Source of the DNA: JAYYZW01 sp965217605
Lineage (GTDB): Bacteria > Pseudomonadota > Gammaproteobacteria > Ga0077536
DNA: 64,000 nt
NCBI GenBank assembly: GCA_965217605.1
Contig: CBDCJB010000012.1
Coordinates: 124,001 to 188,000, forward strand
Direction: 5' to 3'
In this document: positions 53,570 to 62,838 of the stretch, piece after piece
Layout: each line of letters opens with the position of its first letter
Position numbering within the stretch: the first letter of the stretch is position 1
Position numbers and translations under genes: made by a program
Notes under the pieces: model-generated
Seen by the model: the letters and a program-made list of their open reading frames with translations, nothing else
Told to the model about the DNA's origin: nothing
Database searches by the model: none

Positions 53570-54085
53570 ATGGCATCGCCGATCATCGAACCCCGCCTGG
53601 TCGACATCACGACACTCGACTGCGACGCCATCGTGAACGCCGCGAATGAATCGCTGCTCGGTGGCGGCGGTGTGGACGGCGCCATCCACCGCGCCGCCGG
53701 ACCCGAGCTCTTGGCGGAGTGCCGGGCACTGGGCGGTTGCCCAACCGGCGAGGCCAGACTGACTCAAGCTTACGCGCTTCCGACACGTTACGTGATACAC
53801 ACGGTTGGACCGGTCTGGCAAGGCGGCGACCAAGGCGAAAGTGACCTGCTCGCCAGTTGCTACCGAGCATGCCTGCGCATCGCGGCCACCCACGAATTAC
53901 GGTCGATTGCCTTTCCGGCGATCAGTTGTGGGGTATACGGATATCCCCTGGCGGCCGCCACCGAGATAGCCGTCAGTGAAGTGCGCTCGGGCGTAAATCA
54001 GAACGGTCACTTCGAATCCGTTATCTTTGCGTGTTTCAACGAAGCGATAATGGACGAATACCGCGGCGCCCTCGGGCGCGCCTAA
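53570..54085 (+). CDS. Macrodomain protein, O-acetyl-ADP-ribose deacetylase-like (YmdB/MacroD type)
   Basis: The 171-aa single macrodomain has the ADP-ribose-binding motifs DCDAIVNAANESLLGGGGVD, AIHRAAGPEL and the diphosphate loop SIAFPAISCGVYGYP. It would deacetylate O-acetyl-ADP-ribose or remove mono-ADP-ribose from proteins. It is a close operon partner of LOG and HAD phosphatase genes, suggesting nucleotide-metabolite clean-up (inference). Confidence 0.93.
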   Translation: MASPIIEPRLVDITTLDCDAIVNAANESLLGGGGVDGAIHRAAGPELLAECRALGGCPTGEARLTQAYALPTRYVIHTVGPVWQGGDQGESDLLASCYRACLRIAATHELRSIAFPAISCGVYGYPLAAATEIAVSEVRSGVNQNGHFESVIFACFNEAIMDEYRGALGRA

Positions 54086-54136
54086 GGCTTCAACGCTCTA
54101 TCGAACACAAGCCTGACAGCGGTATCGACCGGCCAC

Positions 54137-55021
54137 ATGCCAAGAAAAACCAATCCACACCGCAATACGCTTGCCATCGTCTATGACTTCGACGGTACGC
54201 TGACGCCGCAACCGATGCAGGAATACACGGTGTTGCCTCAGCTCGGCATCTCCGGCGATGCCTTCTGGGAGGAAGTCGACGCAGAAGTGATGCGCACCGG
54301 TGGTGACAGCATTCTTACCTACATGCGCTTGCTAGTTGAGAAGATCGAAGCCAATAAGGCGCATCTTAGCCGCAATGCCCTGCAAACGCTGGCGGCCGGC
54401 ATCAAGTACTACCCCGGGGTGAACGACTGGTTTAACCAGATCAACACCTATGTAGGTCAAAGATCTGACGGTCAGGTACAGGTCCGGCATTACATCGTGT
54501 CGGCCGGTCTGGGCGAGATCCTGGAGGGAATCAGCATCAGGGATCATTTCACCCGCATTTATGCATCGCAGTACTACTTCGATCATCATGAGGCCGCGCG
54601 CTTCCCGACCGTCGTCGTCAATGACACCGCTAAAACGCAGTACCTGTTTCGCATCAACAAGGGACGTGAACAGCCGTTCGAAACGATCAATGAATACATG
54701 CCGGAACCGGAACGGCCGATTCCCTTTCAGCACATGCTTTATGTCGGGGACGGCCTGACGGACGTACCGAGCATGACGGTCGTCAAAAAATACGGCGGGT
54801 TCGCTATCGCCGTACACAAACCACGCAACGGGGAGTCGATCGCGGTCTGCAAAAACCTGGTCGATGCCAATCGTATTGACTTTTATGCGCCGGCGGATTA
54901 CCGCAGCGGCCGAAAACTCGAGAAACGCGTGCACAAGATCCTTGATTTGATCATCGCGCGGATAAGCTTTGAGCGGGAGCACCGTGCATTCCTGAAGGAC
55001 ATTGGCAAAGAGCGGAAATGA
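54137..55021 (+). CDS. HAD-family phosphatase, phosphoserine-phosphatase-like
   Basis: The 294-aa protein has motif I AIVYDFDGTLTP near residue 16, motif II VRHYIVSAGLGEI, motif III Lys in NDTAKTQYLFRINKG, and motif IV MLYVGDGLTDVPSM. It has a longer C-terminal helical extension (RSGRKLEKRVHKILDLI). Substrate unknown. The stop overlaps the next gene's start (ATGATG), so translation is coupled to the following lipoprotein gene. Confidence 0.85.
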   Translation: MPRKTNPHRNTLAIVYDFDGTLTPQPMQEYTVLPQLGISGDAFWEEVDAEVMRTGGDSILTYMRLLVEKIEANKAHLSRNALQTLAAGIKYYPGVNDWFNQINTYVGQRSDGQVQVRHYIVSAGLGEILEGISIRDHFTRIYASQYYFDHHEAARFPTVVVNDTAKTQYLFRINKGREQPFETINEYMPEPERPIPFQHMLYVGDGLTDVPSMTVVKKYGGFAIAVHKPRNGESIAVCKNLVDANRIDFYAPADYRSGRKLEKRVHKILDLIIARISFEREHRAFLKDIGKERK

Positions 55022-55548
55022 TGAACTTCATACGCACCGCATGCATGGTGTTCGTGCTGCTTTGTCTTACCGCGACGGGCTGCACGAAGGTCGCGATGCC
55101 GAAGGTCAAGATGCCGAAAGTGAGCATGCCCAAACTGCCCGCTATTGGCGGCGATGACGAAAAAGAAGACTCGACCGCGACACCGCGGGATTTAATGACG
55201 GCAAAACTCGTTAATCCACGCGCGAATCCGGACTCCCCCAACATGACGGTCGGCAAAATGATCGAATTCGCCGATCGCTATCTCGCTTGCGACTGCGCAA
55301 AAACCCGCTTCGTACGTTTTTGGGAAGAAACCACCGAAGGTTACAAGCTCTACACGAACTCAAACGTCGTAAAACCGATCGAATTCGTCTGTACGGACGT
55401 CGAGGAAGGCCGTCAGTGCTACTTGCTCGAGATCGATCGCGGCACGCGCGCCGACGCATTCGGAAACCGTTTCGTGCCGGGATCGGAGTTCATTCAGTTT
55501 CTTTACGACAATGGCGTGCGCTGCGAGCGGGAAACACCGTGTCCGTGA
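55018..55548 (+). CDS. Lipoprotein with lysine/methionine/proline repeats
   Basis: The product of 176 aa has a lipoprotein signal with lipobox LTATGC (Cys22). A basic tandem repeat directly follows (VAMPK, VKMPK, VSMPK, then LPAIGG). An acidic spacer DDEKEDS comes next, and then a globular region with four cysteines (ACDCAKTR, FVCTDVEEGRQCYL). No family recognised. The start may be either of two adjacent ATGs (55018 or 55021). The REP-like palindrome lies 9 bp after the stop. Confidence 0.7.
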   Translation: MMNFIRTACMVFVLLCLTATGCTKVAMPKVKMPKVSMPKLPAIGGDDEKEDSTATPRDLMTAKLVNPRANPDSPNMTVGKMIEFADRYLACDCAKTRFVRFWEETTEGYKLYTNSNVVKPIEFVCTDVEEGRQCYLLEIDRGTRADAFGNRFVPGSEFIQFLYDNGVRCERETPCP

Positions 55549-55556
55549 TTTGCCAG

Positions 55557-55589
55557 GTAGCCCGGATGGAGCGAAGCGGAATCCCGGGA
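55557..55589. repeat. REP-like palindrome (copy 3 of 3, inverted)
   Basis: GTAGCCCGGATGGAGCGAAG followed by CGGAATCCCGGGA is the reverse complement of the units at 10702 and 23749. It lies between the convergent lipoprotein and aminopeptidase genes and could form a bidirectional hairpin. Confidence 0.75.
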
Positions 55590-55596
55590 TAGGCGG

Positions 55597-57090
55597 TCAC
55601 CCCATGCCCGGCAGCTCCTGGTCCAGCAGTAGATTGCAGGTATACCGCACACCGAACCCCGTGGTCTCCGTCGGGATATGCGCGAGCCCGCCCTTGCGTT
55701 TACGTGCGGCGAGATCGATGTGGATCCACGGTACCTCGTGTTTGACGAAGCGGCTCAAGAAACGTGCGGCGAGGATGTGATCAGCCTGGCCGTCCTCGGC
55801 GCATTGTTTGACGTCTGCGATCGTACTCTCGAGATCGTGATCGTAGTCGTCGTCCTGGGGAAAGGGCCATACGCGCTCGCCACTGGCACGGCCGGCGGCG
55901 ATCAGCGCGCTGTGAAAATCCTCGCGGTTGGTGAACACGCCACTGTAAGCGCGACCGAGCGAGTAAACACAAGCGCCCGTCAGCGTTGCGTAATCGATAA
56001 CCAGTGCCGGTTTCTTCTTCGACGCCATTGTCAAAGTATCCGCCAGTACCATTCGCCCTTCGGCATCAGTATGAATGATCTCAATGGTAGTGCCATCGAG
56101 CGCACGCACGACGTCATTTGGTTTATAGGCCTTCGGGCCGATGTGGTTCATCGCCAAAGCCATCCAACAGTCGACGGGGAAGTCCACTTCGAGGCGGGTC
56201 AACGCGAGCAGCGTACCGAGCGCGACTGCGCTCCCTTGCATATCGCCATGCATGCCGAGCATGGATTTATTCGGCTTGACGTTCACGCCCCCGGTGTCGA
56301 AACAGATCCCTTTTCCAACCAGAGCCACCGGTCGTCCTTGCCGCTTGCGCGGCGGGCGATAACTCAAACGCAAGATCCCCGCGTCGTCCGTAGGGCTGCC
56401 TTGCACCACGGCCAGAAAGGCGCCGGCACGCCGGCGCTTGAGCGCCGCGACGTCGATGAACTCCAGCGACCAGCCGCACGCGCGGGCTAGCGCTGCGACG
56501 CGTTCGCGATAATTCGCCGGCGTCAGTTCGTTCGACGGCAGGACGGACAGGTAGCGCGCTAGACCATTACCCTCGGCTTCGGCCAATGCGCGCTCGAATC
56601 GATGCGCGAAAGTGGTGCCCAGCAGGCGGATCTTTTCAATCCTCGGATCCGTCGATCGATTACGTTTGAGCGAAGGCAGCTTGTACGCGCTCGCGAGTAT
56701 GGCCGACACGATCGCTTCCACAGGCGCTTCGCCGGCGTTCCCTTTAAAGCCATAGCAAGACACTGGCACCTCGCGCGGATGCGTTTCCAAGGCCTTTTCG
56801 ACCGCGGTACGAGCGGCGCGCAGCCGTTTGAACGCGCTCAATTCGGCAGGGAGTTCTACGTGCACGACACGCGTCCCGCGTGCATTGGGCAGATCGGTAA
56901 CGAAAGTCTGCGCCGATGCCGAAGAACCGGCGCGTTGCCGGCGCCGGCGCAGGATGAGCTTGGAATACGGTACCGGGCGCCACGCCGATTCACCCATGTC
57001 CTGCGCGCTGACGACCACCCACAAATTTAGTTTGTCCACCTGTGCGGCGAACACCGCCCGGGCATTTTGCGTGATGTTGATATTGATCAT
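55597..57090 (-). CDS. M17-family leucyl aminopeptidase-like protein
   Basis: The 497-aa protein has a non-catalytic N-terminal domain and a C-terminal metallopeptidase. Metal and active-site residues are recognisable in VGKGICFDTGGVNVKPNKSM, MHGDMQGSA and IIHTDAEGRMVLADTLTMAS. The usual signature is NTDAEGR; here His replaces Asn, while the Asp, Glu and Arg are kept. The N-terminal domain is rich in arginine (ILRRRRQR). It would release N-terminal residues from peptides. The ATG at 57090 is preferred over a GTG at 57108. Confidence 0.88.
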   Translation of the reverse strand: MININITQNARAVFAAQVDKLNLWVVVSAQDMGESAWRPVPYSKLILRRRRQRAGSSASAQTFVTDLPNARGTRVVHVELPAELSAFKRLRAARTAVEKALETHPREVPVSCYGFKGNAGEAPVEAIVSAILASAYKLPSLKRNRSTDPRIEKIRLLGTTFAHRFERALAEAEGNGLARYLSVLPSNELTPANYRERVAALARACGWSLEFIDVAALKRRRAGAFLAVVQGSPTDDAGILRLSYRPPRKRQGRPVALVGKGICFDTGGVNVKPNKSMLGMHGDMQGSAVALGTLLALTRLEVDFPVDCWMALAMNHIGPKAYKPNDVVRALDGTTIEIIHTDAEGRMVLADTLTMASKKKPALVIDYATLTGACVYSLGRAYSGVFTNREDFHSALIAAGRASGERVWPFPQDDDYDHDLESTIADVKQCAEDGQADHILAARFLSRFVKHEVPWIHIDLAARKRKGGLAHIPTETTGFGVRYTCNLLLDQELPGMG

Positions 57091-57126
57091 AATTAAAGTT
57101 GCGTCCACGTCCGACTGACTAAAACG

Positions 57127-57168
57127 TATCTCAAATCATACGTTGCGCGCACGAATAATGTTGAGATA
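57127..57168. repeat. TATCTCAA/TTGAGATA palindrome upstream of aceE
   Basis: The ends TATCTCAA and TTGAGATA are perfect inverted repeats of 8 bp, and the centre GTTGCGCGCAC is also nearly palindromic (42 bp overall). It lies in the aceE-aminopeptidase divergent region. It may be an operator or a dispersed repeat, because a half copy occurs at 39628 and a bare TATCTCAA at 27667. Confidence 0.5.
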
Positions 57169-57243
57169 GGCTCTGACCCAATAACCCGAACGACAAAACG
57201 TAACCGGCGACCGGCATCTTGTTGAAGGGGTCTTGATACGACT

Positions 57244-59892
57244 ATGGCTGCACTACCTGACGACGATCCGCAGGAAACACAGGAATGGCTGGACGCTCTC
57301 GATGCGGTGATCGACATCGAGGGCATCGAACGCAGTCACTACCTGCTCGAAAAACTCATCGATAAGGCGCGCCGCTCCGGCGCCAACTTGCCCTATTCGG
57401 CGAAAACGGCGTACATCAACACCATTCCCACCGACAAGGAGGCATACACGCCGGGCGACCCGGCATTGGAATGGCGGATCCGCTCGGTCAACCGCTGGAA
57501 CGCGATGGCCATGGTCGTCAAAGCGAACCGCAAAAACAGCGAGCTCGGCGGACACATCGCGAGCTACGCCAGTGCGGCGACCTTATACGAGGTCGGTTAT
57601 AACCATTTCTGGCGCGCCGCGAGCGAACATTACGGCGGCGATCTGATTTTTTTCCAGGGCCATTCCGCGCCCGGCGTTTATGCGCGTGCGTTTCTGCTCG
57701 ACTTACTGACCGAACAGCAGCTCGACAATTTTCGACAGGAGGTCGATGGCCAAGGCTTGTCGTCGTATCCGCATCCTTGGTTGATGCCGGGGTTCTGGCA
57801 ATTTCCGACCGTATCGATGGGGCTCGGCCCGATCATGGCCATTTACCAAGCTCGGTTCATGCGTTATCTCGAGCATCGCGGTCTGATCGAGGCCCAGGGC
57901 CGTAAGGTCTGGGCCTTTATGGGCGATGGTGAAATGGACGAGCCGGAAGCGTTCGGCGCCGCCGCGCTGGCGTCGCGCGAGAAGCTCGACAACCTCGTAT
58001 TCGTCATCAACTGCAACCTGCAACGCCTCGACGGCCCGGTGCGCGGCAATGCGAAGATCATTCAGGAATTCGAGTCCGACTTCCGCGGCGCAGGATGGAA
58101 TGTCATCAAGGTCATCTGGGGCTCGCGTTGGGATCCGCTGTTGGCGCGTGACACCAAAGGCCTGCTGCTCAACCGCATGGAAGAAGCCGTCGACGGCGAA
58201 TATCAGGCTTACAAAGCGATTGACGGCGCGTTCGTGCGCGAAGAGTTCTTCGGCAAATATCCCGAACTCAAGGCCATGGTCGCGAACATGAGCGATGACG
58301 ACATCTGGCTCTTGAACCGTGGCGGGCACGATCCGCACAAGGTTTATGCAGCGTATGCGCAGGCCACGCAGCATACCGGCCAACCGACCGTGATCTTGTG
58401 CAAGACGGTCAAGGGTTACGGCATGGGTGAGGCCGGCGAAGGAAAAAACATCACCCATCAGCAAAAGAAAATGGGCGAGGATGCGCTCAAGCACTTCCGG
58501 GATCGATTCAATATCCCGATCTCGGACGAGGCCATTGCCGACGCGCCGTTCTACAAGCCGGCGGAAGACAGCGCGGAGATGCAGTATCTACGTGAACGCA
58601 CGGCCGCCATGGGCGGCTTCCTGCCGCAGCGCAAAACGACCACGGCGGCGCTCGCCATCCCGAATATCGACATCTTCGACAACGTACTCGATGGCACCGG
58701 TGAGCGAGAGATATCCACGACGATGGCATTCGTCCGTTGCTTGAACGCACTCGTGCGTAATAAGGAGATCGGGCCACGCGTCGTGCCGATCGTGCCGGAC
58801 GAAGCGCGTACGTTCGGCATGGAGGGGATGTTCCGGCAACTCGGTATTTATTCTTCCGTCGGTCAGCTTTACGAGCCGGTGGATCACGATCAGGTCATGT
58901 ACTACCGTGAGGACTTGCAGGGCCAGATCCTCGAAGAAGGAATCACCGAAGCGGGCGGCATGTGTTCCTGGATCGCGGCTGCTACGTCGTATTCGAATCA
59001 CGACCTCCAGATGATCCCGTTCTATATCTTTTATTCGATGTTCGGTTTTCAGCGCATCGGCGATTTTGCGTGGGCTGCTGGTGATATGCAGGCCCGTGGT
59101 TTTCTACTGGGCGGCACCGCCGGGCGTACGACCCTCGCGGGCGAAGGGCTACAACATCAGGATGGGCACAGCCACATGATCGCATCCACCATTCCGAACT
59201 GCGTGAGCTATGACCCCGCGTTCGGCTACGAACTCGCCGTGATCATTCACGACGGACTGAAGCGCATGTTCGAGCGCCAGGAAAGCGTGTTCTATTACAT
59301 CACCGTGATGAATGAAAACTACGCACACCCGGCGCTGCCGGAGGGGATCGAAGTCGATATCGTACGGGGTATGTACCTTTTTCGCGAGGTCGAGAATGCA
59401 CGAGTGCAATTGTTGGGCAGCGGCACCATCTTGCGCGAAGTGATCGCGGCGGCCGAGTTGTTGAAAGAAGATTTCGACGTCGATGCCAACATCTGGAGTG
59501 TCACGAGCTTCAACGAATTACGCCGTGACGGCCTCGAATGTTCCCGCTGGAACATGCTGCACCCCACGGAAACGGCGCGCGTGTGTTACCTCACCGAACG
59601 GCTCAGTGCGACCAACGGACCGTGCGTGGCCGCAACCGATTACATCCGCGCCTATCCAGGGCAGGTTCGCGAGTACGTCCCGAGCCGCTATCGCGTGCTC
59701 GGTACCGATGGGTTCGGCCGTTCGGACTCACGCCAGAAACTGCGCAAGTACTTTGAAGTGAATCGCCATTACGTCGCCGTAGCGGCGTTGAAAGTGCTCG
59801 CCGACGATGGGGAGATCGAACCGAAGAGAGTCGCTGAAGCGATCGAACGCTACGGTATCGACGCCGACAAACCGAATCCCATGTTTCAATAA
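57244..59892 (+). CDS. aceE: Pyruvate dehydrogenase E1 component (homodimeric type)
   Basis: The 882-aa thiamine-diphosphate enzyme decarboxylates pyruvate and acetylates the lipoyl groups of E2. Features are NLPYSAKTAYINTI, FFQGHSAPGVYARAF, the ThDP-binding segment WAFMGDGEMDEPEAFGAAAL running to NLVFVINCNLQRLDGPVRGN, and the second-domain MEGMFRQLGIYSSVGQLYEP. It is the full length for gammaproteobacterial AceE. The ATG is preceded by GAAGGGG at a somewhat long distance. The stop overlaps the aceF start (TAATG). Confidence 0.97.
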   Translation: MAALPDDDPQETQEWLDALDAVIDIEGIERSHYLLEKLIDKARRSGANLPYSAKTAYINTIPTDKEAYTPGDPALEWRIRSVNRWNAMAMVVKANRKNSELGGHIASYASAATLYEVGYNHFWRAASEHYGGDLIFFQGHSAPGVYARAFLLDLLTEQQLDNFRQEVDGQGLSSYPHPWLMPGFWQFPTVSMGLGPIMAIYQARFMRYLEHRGLIEAQGRKVWAFMGDGEMDEPEAFGAAALASREKLDNLVFVINCNLQRLDGPVRGNAKIIQEFESDFRGAGWNVIKVIWGSRWDPLLARDTKGLLLNRMEEAVDGEYQAYKAIDGAFVREEFFGKYPELKAMVANMSDDDIWLLNRGGHDPHKVYAAYAQATQHTGQPTVILCKTVKGYGMGEAGEGKNITHQQKKMGEDALKHFRDRFNIPISDEAIADAPFYKPAEDSAEMQYLRERTAAMGGFLPQRKTTTAALAIPNIDIFDNVLDGTGEREISTTMAFVRCLNALVRNKEIGPRVVPIVPDEARTFGMEGMFRQLGIYSSVGQLYEPVDHDQVMYYREDLQGQILEEGITEAGGMCSWIAAATSYSNHDLQMIPFYIFYSMFGFQRIGDFAWAAGDMQARGFLLGGTAGRTTLAGEGLQHQDGHSHMIASTIPNCVSYDPAFGYELAVIIHDGLKRMFERQESVFYYITVMNENYAHPALPEGIEVDIVRGMYLFREVENARVQLLGSGTILREVIAAAELLKEDFDVDANIWSVTSFNELRRDGLECSRWNMLHPTETARVCYLTERLSATNGPCVAATDYIRAYPGQVREYVPSRYRVLGTDGFGRSDSRQKLRKYFEVNRHYVAVAALKVLADDGEIEPKRVAEAIERYGIDADKPNPMFQ

Positions 59893-61511
59893 TGAGCACG
59901 GACGCTGCCGTCGAAGTACGCGTACCGGACATCGGCGAATTCGAAGACGTCGACGTCATCGACGTGCTGGTCAAACCGGGCGACGTCGTAAACCCCGAAG
60001 ATCCCCTCATCACGCTCGAAAGCGATAAGGCGACCATGGACATCCCGTCACCAGGCAGCGGTGAAATCGGCGAGATCCGCGTTGCCGTGGGGGACCAGGT
60101 ATCCGAAGGCGCGGTGATCCTGACCATGCGGGTGATCGCGGCTGGCGCGCCACCGGAACCCAAGCAGGAAACCGCGGCCGCGGCCGCACCCACACCCGAG
60201 GCTGCGCCTGCCGAATCCGATCCGCCGGTGTCGGACCCGGTCGTCAACGCTGGGCCCAGCACGTTCGAAGTGCGCGTACCCGACATCGGCGACTTCGATG
60301 ATGTCGACGTCATCGACATTCTCGTCGCGCCCGGGGCTGCGGTCGACGTAGAGGACCCACTGATCACGCTCGAAAGCGATAAAGCGACGATGGATATTCC
60401 GGCGCCCGTGGCGGGTACGGTCGATGGCATCGAAGTCAAGGTCGGCGACAAGGTCTCCGAAGGGGACTTGATCGCATCCCTGACGGTGTCTGCGGTCGAG
60501 GTGTCCGCGTCCATACCGGCACCCGCGCCGTCGACGCCGCCTTCCATTCCCAAGCCGAAGCCCACACCGGCCGAATCGGCCGTCGCAGCTACGCCGGTAT
60601 CCAGCACGAAGGCGCATGCCAGTCCCTCGGTGCGCAAGTTCGCGCGCGAACTCGGTGTCGATGTCGCCCTGGTTAGAGGTACAGGTAACAAAGGGCGGAT
60701 CCTGAAACCCGACGTGCAGTCACACGTCAAGGAAGTGATGCACGGTACCCGCGGCCAAGCCGGCGGCGGCGGATTCGCGCTGCCCGCGGCGCCCGATATC
60801 GATTTCACGAAATTTGGCGAGATCGAGCTCACACCACTCAGCAAGATCAAGAAACTCACCGGTCGCAATCTGCACCGCAGCTGGGTGACGGTGCCGCACG
60901 TCTTTCAAATGGATGAAGCGGACATCACGGAACTCGAAGCGTTTCGAAAATCGAAGCGCGAGGAGGCCGAGCAAAAGGGCACGAAGCTCACGCTACTCGC
61001 GTTCCTGGTCAAAGCTGCGGTCGTCGCCTTGAGCAAGTTCCCGGATTTCAATGCCTCGCTCTCACCCGACGGCGAATCGCTGGTACATAAAAAGTATTTT
61101 CACATCGGCATGGCGGTCAACACCGACGGTGGCCTGCTGGTGCCGGTAATTCGGGACGTGGACAAAAAGGGGCTGTACGAACTCGCGCACGAGGTACGCG
61201 AGCTGAGCCAGAAAGCGCGTGGGCGCAAGATCACCCCGGCTGAAATGCAGGGCGCCTGCTTTACGATCTCGAGCCTGGGTGGCGTCGGCGGGACGAGCTT
61301 CACGCCGATCATCAACGCCCCCGAGGTGGGGATCCTCGGCGTTTCGCCGGCGGCCATGAAACAGGTATATCGCGATGGGAATTTCATACCGCGGCTGATG
61401 CTGCCGTTCACGTTGTCTTACGATCATCGCGTGATCGACGGCGTCGCGGCGGCGCAATTCACGCGTTATCTCACGACGGTGCTCGGCGATATCCGTCACA
61501 TCCTTTTGTAG
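59892..61511 (+). CDS. aceF: Pyruvate dehydrogenase E2 component (dihydrolipoyllysine acetyltransferase), two lipoyl domains
   Basis: The 539-aa core of the PDH complex has two lipoyl domains (about 8-85 and 124-200), each with the modified lysine in ESDKATMDIP. Ala/Pro-rich linkers follow, then a peripheral subunit-binding domain (ASPSVRKFARELGVDVALVR) at about 240-275. The acetyltransferase domain has the catalytic histidine in SYDHRVIDGVAAAQF. E. coli AceF has three lipoyl domains; two is common elsewhere. No lpd follows; E3 must be encoded elsewhere. Confidence 0.97.
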   Translation: MSTDAAVEVRVPDIGEFEDVDVIDVLVKPGDVVNPEDPLITLESDKATMDIPSPGSGEIGEIRVAVGDQVSEGAVILTMRVIAAGAPPEPKQETAAAAAPTPEAAPAESDPPVSDPVVNAGPSTFEVRVPDIGDFDDVDVIDILVAPGAAVDVEDPLITLESDKATMDIPAPVAGTVDGIEVKVGDKVSEGDLIASLTVSAVEVSASIPAPAPSTPPSIPKPKPTPAESAVAATPVSSTKAHASPSVRKFARELGVDVALVRGTGNKGRILKPDVQSHVKEVMHGTRGQAGGGGFALPAAPDIDFTKFGEIELTPLSKIKKLTGRNLHRSWVTVPHVFQMDEADITELEAFRKSKREEAEQKGTKLTLLAFLVKAAVVALSKFPDFNASLSPDGESLVHKKYFHIGMAVNTDGGLLVPVIRDVDKKGLYELAHEVRELSQKARGRKITPAEMQGACFTISSLGGVGGTSFTPIINAPEVGILGVSPAAMKQVYRDGNFIPRLMLPFTLSYDHRVIDGVAAAQFTRYLTTVLGDIRHILL

Positions 61512-61567
61512 AATCATGATCCCGGGCGTTTCTTTCAACGGGTACCCAAAAACCGATCGGCAGCGCA

Positions 61568-62752
61568 GTGGTGGACGTAAACTTCCTGGACCCGGAACAC
61601 TCGGCTAATCCGCATCCTGCTTTAAGGCGGCTGCGCGAAGAATCTCCTGTCTTTTGGAGCGCGGTACATCACGGCTGGTTCCTGACCCGCTACGAAGACG
61701 TTCGCACGGCGCTGCAGGATCGATCGTTTTCCGCGCACCTCGACGCCAATCTGCTGGAACGGGTCGGGCCTCGGCATCCGTTGCGTTACATCAAACAATG
61801 GATGGTGTTTCAGGATCCACCCGCGCATTCGCGACTGCGCAATCTCGTGCTGAACGCGTTTACGCCGGCTGTCGTCGCGCGCCTCGAAGCGCAGGTGCAA
61901 GTGACCGTGGACCAGTTGATCGACGGCATGTTGGCGAAAGGCGGCGGCGATCTAGTCGAGGACTTCGCCTTCCCCTTGCCCGCGATCGTTTTTTCCGAAC
62001 TGTTCGGCGTGCCGCCAGCGGATCGGATGCGCATCGGCGCCTGGTCGCATGCCATTTCAGCGATCACGCACCGGCAAACGGACGGCGATCGCCTGGACCG
62101 GGGTAGTGCGGCGATCCAGGCGTTTGCCGATTACCTGACCGATCGCATCGAACGGGCGCGTGCAAAACCCGGTGACGACCTGCTGTCGCGGCTCGTCCAC
62201 GCGCGCGAAGAAGGCGATCTCCTGAACGACGATGAACTCATCGCGACCAGCATGTTGTTCCTATTCGCGGGACACGATACGACGGCGGCCTTGATCGGCA
62301 ACGGCGTGCTCAACCTCCATCGGCATCCGTCGGAACTCGTGCGTTTGCGCCGCGATCCGGAGCTTATGGGCACCGCGATCGACGAATTAAACCGTTTCGA
62401 AGGCCCGGGATTCTTCACCGTGCGCCATACGCTGCAAGCTGTGGAATTCAGCGGCGCCGAGATTCCGGCCGGGCAACGGGTCTATTTGGGTTTGCAGGCC
62501 GGTAATCGGGACCCGCAGGAGTTCGCAGCGCCGGATACGCTCGATCTGGGCCGCTCGCCCAACCGCCATCTGGGTTTCGGCACGGGCCAGCATTTCTGTC
62601 TCGGCGCCAACCTTGCCAAACTCGAAACGCGGATGGCCATCGGAACGTTGCTGCGGCGCATACGCGGGCTGCGCGTTGACCTCGATAACGCGCGCTGGCG
62701 GCGCCAACTGCTGGCCCGACGGCTGGACCGGCTTTCCTACCGTATTACCTGA
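61568..62752 (+). CDS. Cytochrome P450 (soluble bacterial type)
   Basis: The 394-aa haem monooxygenase has all key motifs: I-helix LFLFAGHDTTAALIGNG, the ExxR motif in DELNRFEGP, and haem-ligand Cys344 in LGFGTGQHFCLG. QDPPAHSRLRNLVLNAFTP is the usual early motif. The length and lack of a membrane anchor fit class I P450s that use ferredoxin. No ferredoxin or reductase gene is adjacent. The start is GTG 61568 or the GTG directly after. Substrate unknown. Confidence 0.94.
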   Translation: MVDVNFLDPEHSANPHPALRRLREESPVFWSAVHHGWFLTRYEDVRTALQDRSFSAHLDANLLERVGPRHPLRYIKQWMVFQDPPAHSRLRNLVLNAFTPAVVARLEAQVQVTVDQLIDGMLAKGGGDLVEDFAFPLPAIVFSELFGVPPADRMRIGAWSHAISAITHRQTDGDRLDRGSAAIQAFADYLTDRIERARAKPGDDLLSRLVHAREEGDLLNDDELIATSMLFLFAGHDTTAALIGNGVLNLHRHPSELVRLRRDPELMGTAIDELNRFEGPGFFTVRHTLQAVEFSGAEIPAGQRVYLGLQAGNRDPQEFAAPDTLDLGRSPNRHLGFGTGQHFCLGANLAKLETRMAIGTLLRRIRGLRVDLDNARWRRQLLARRLDRLSYRIT

Positions 62753-62838
62753 GCGGCAAAGGCCTTGCACGCCGTTCGCGCCAGGCCTCGATCCATCGTT
62801 ATCATGGGGGCGTGTGAATCGGGAAGTCGGGTGGTCCC

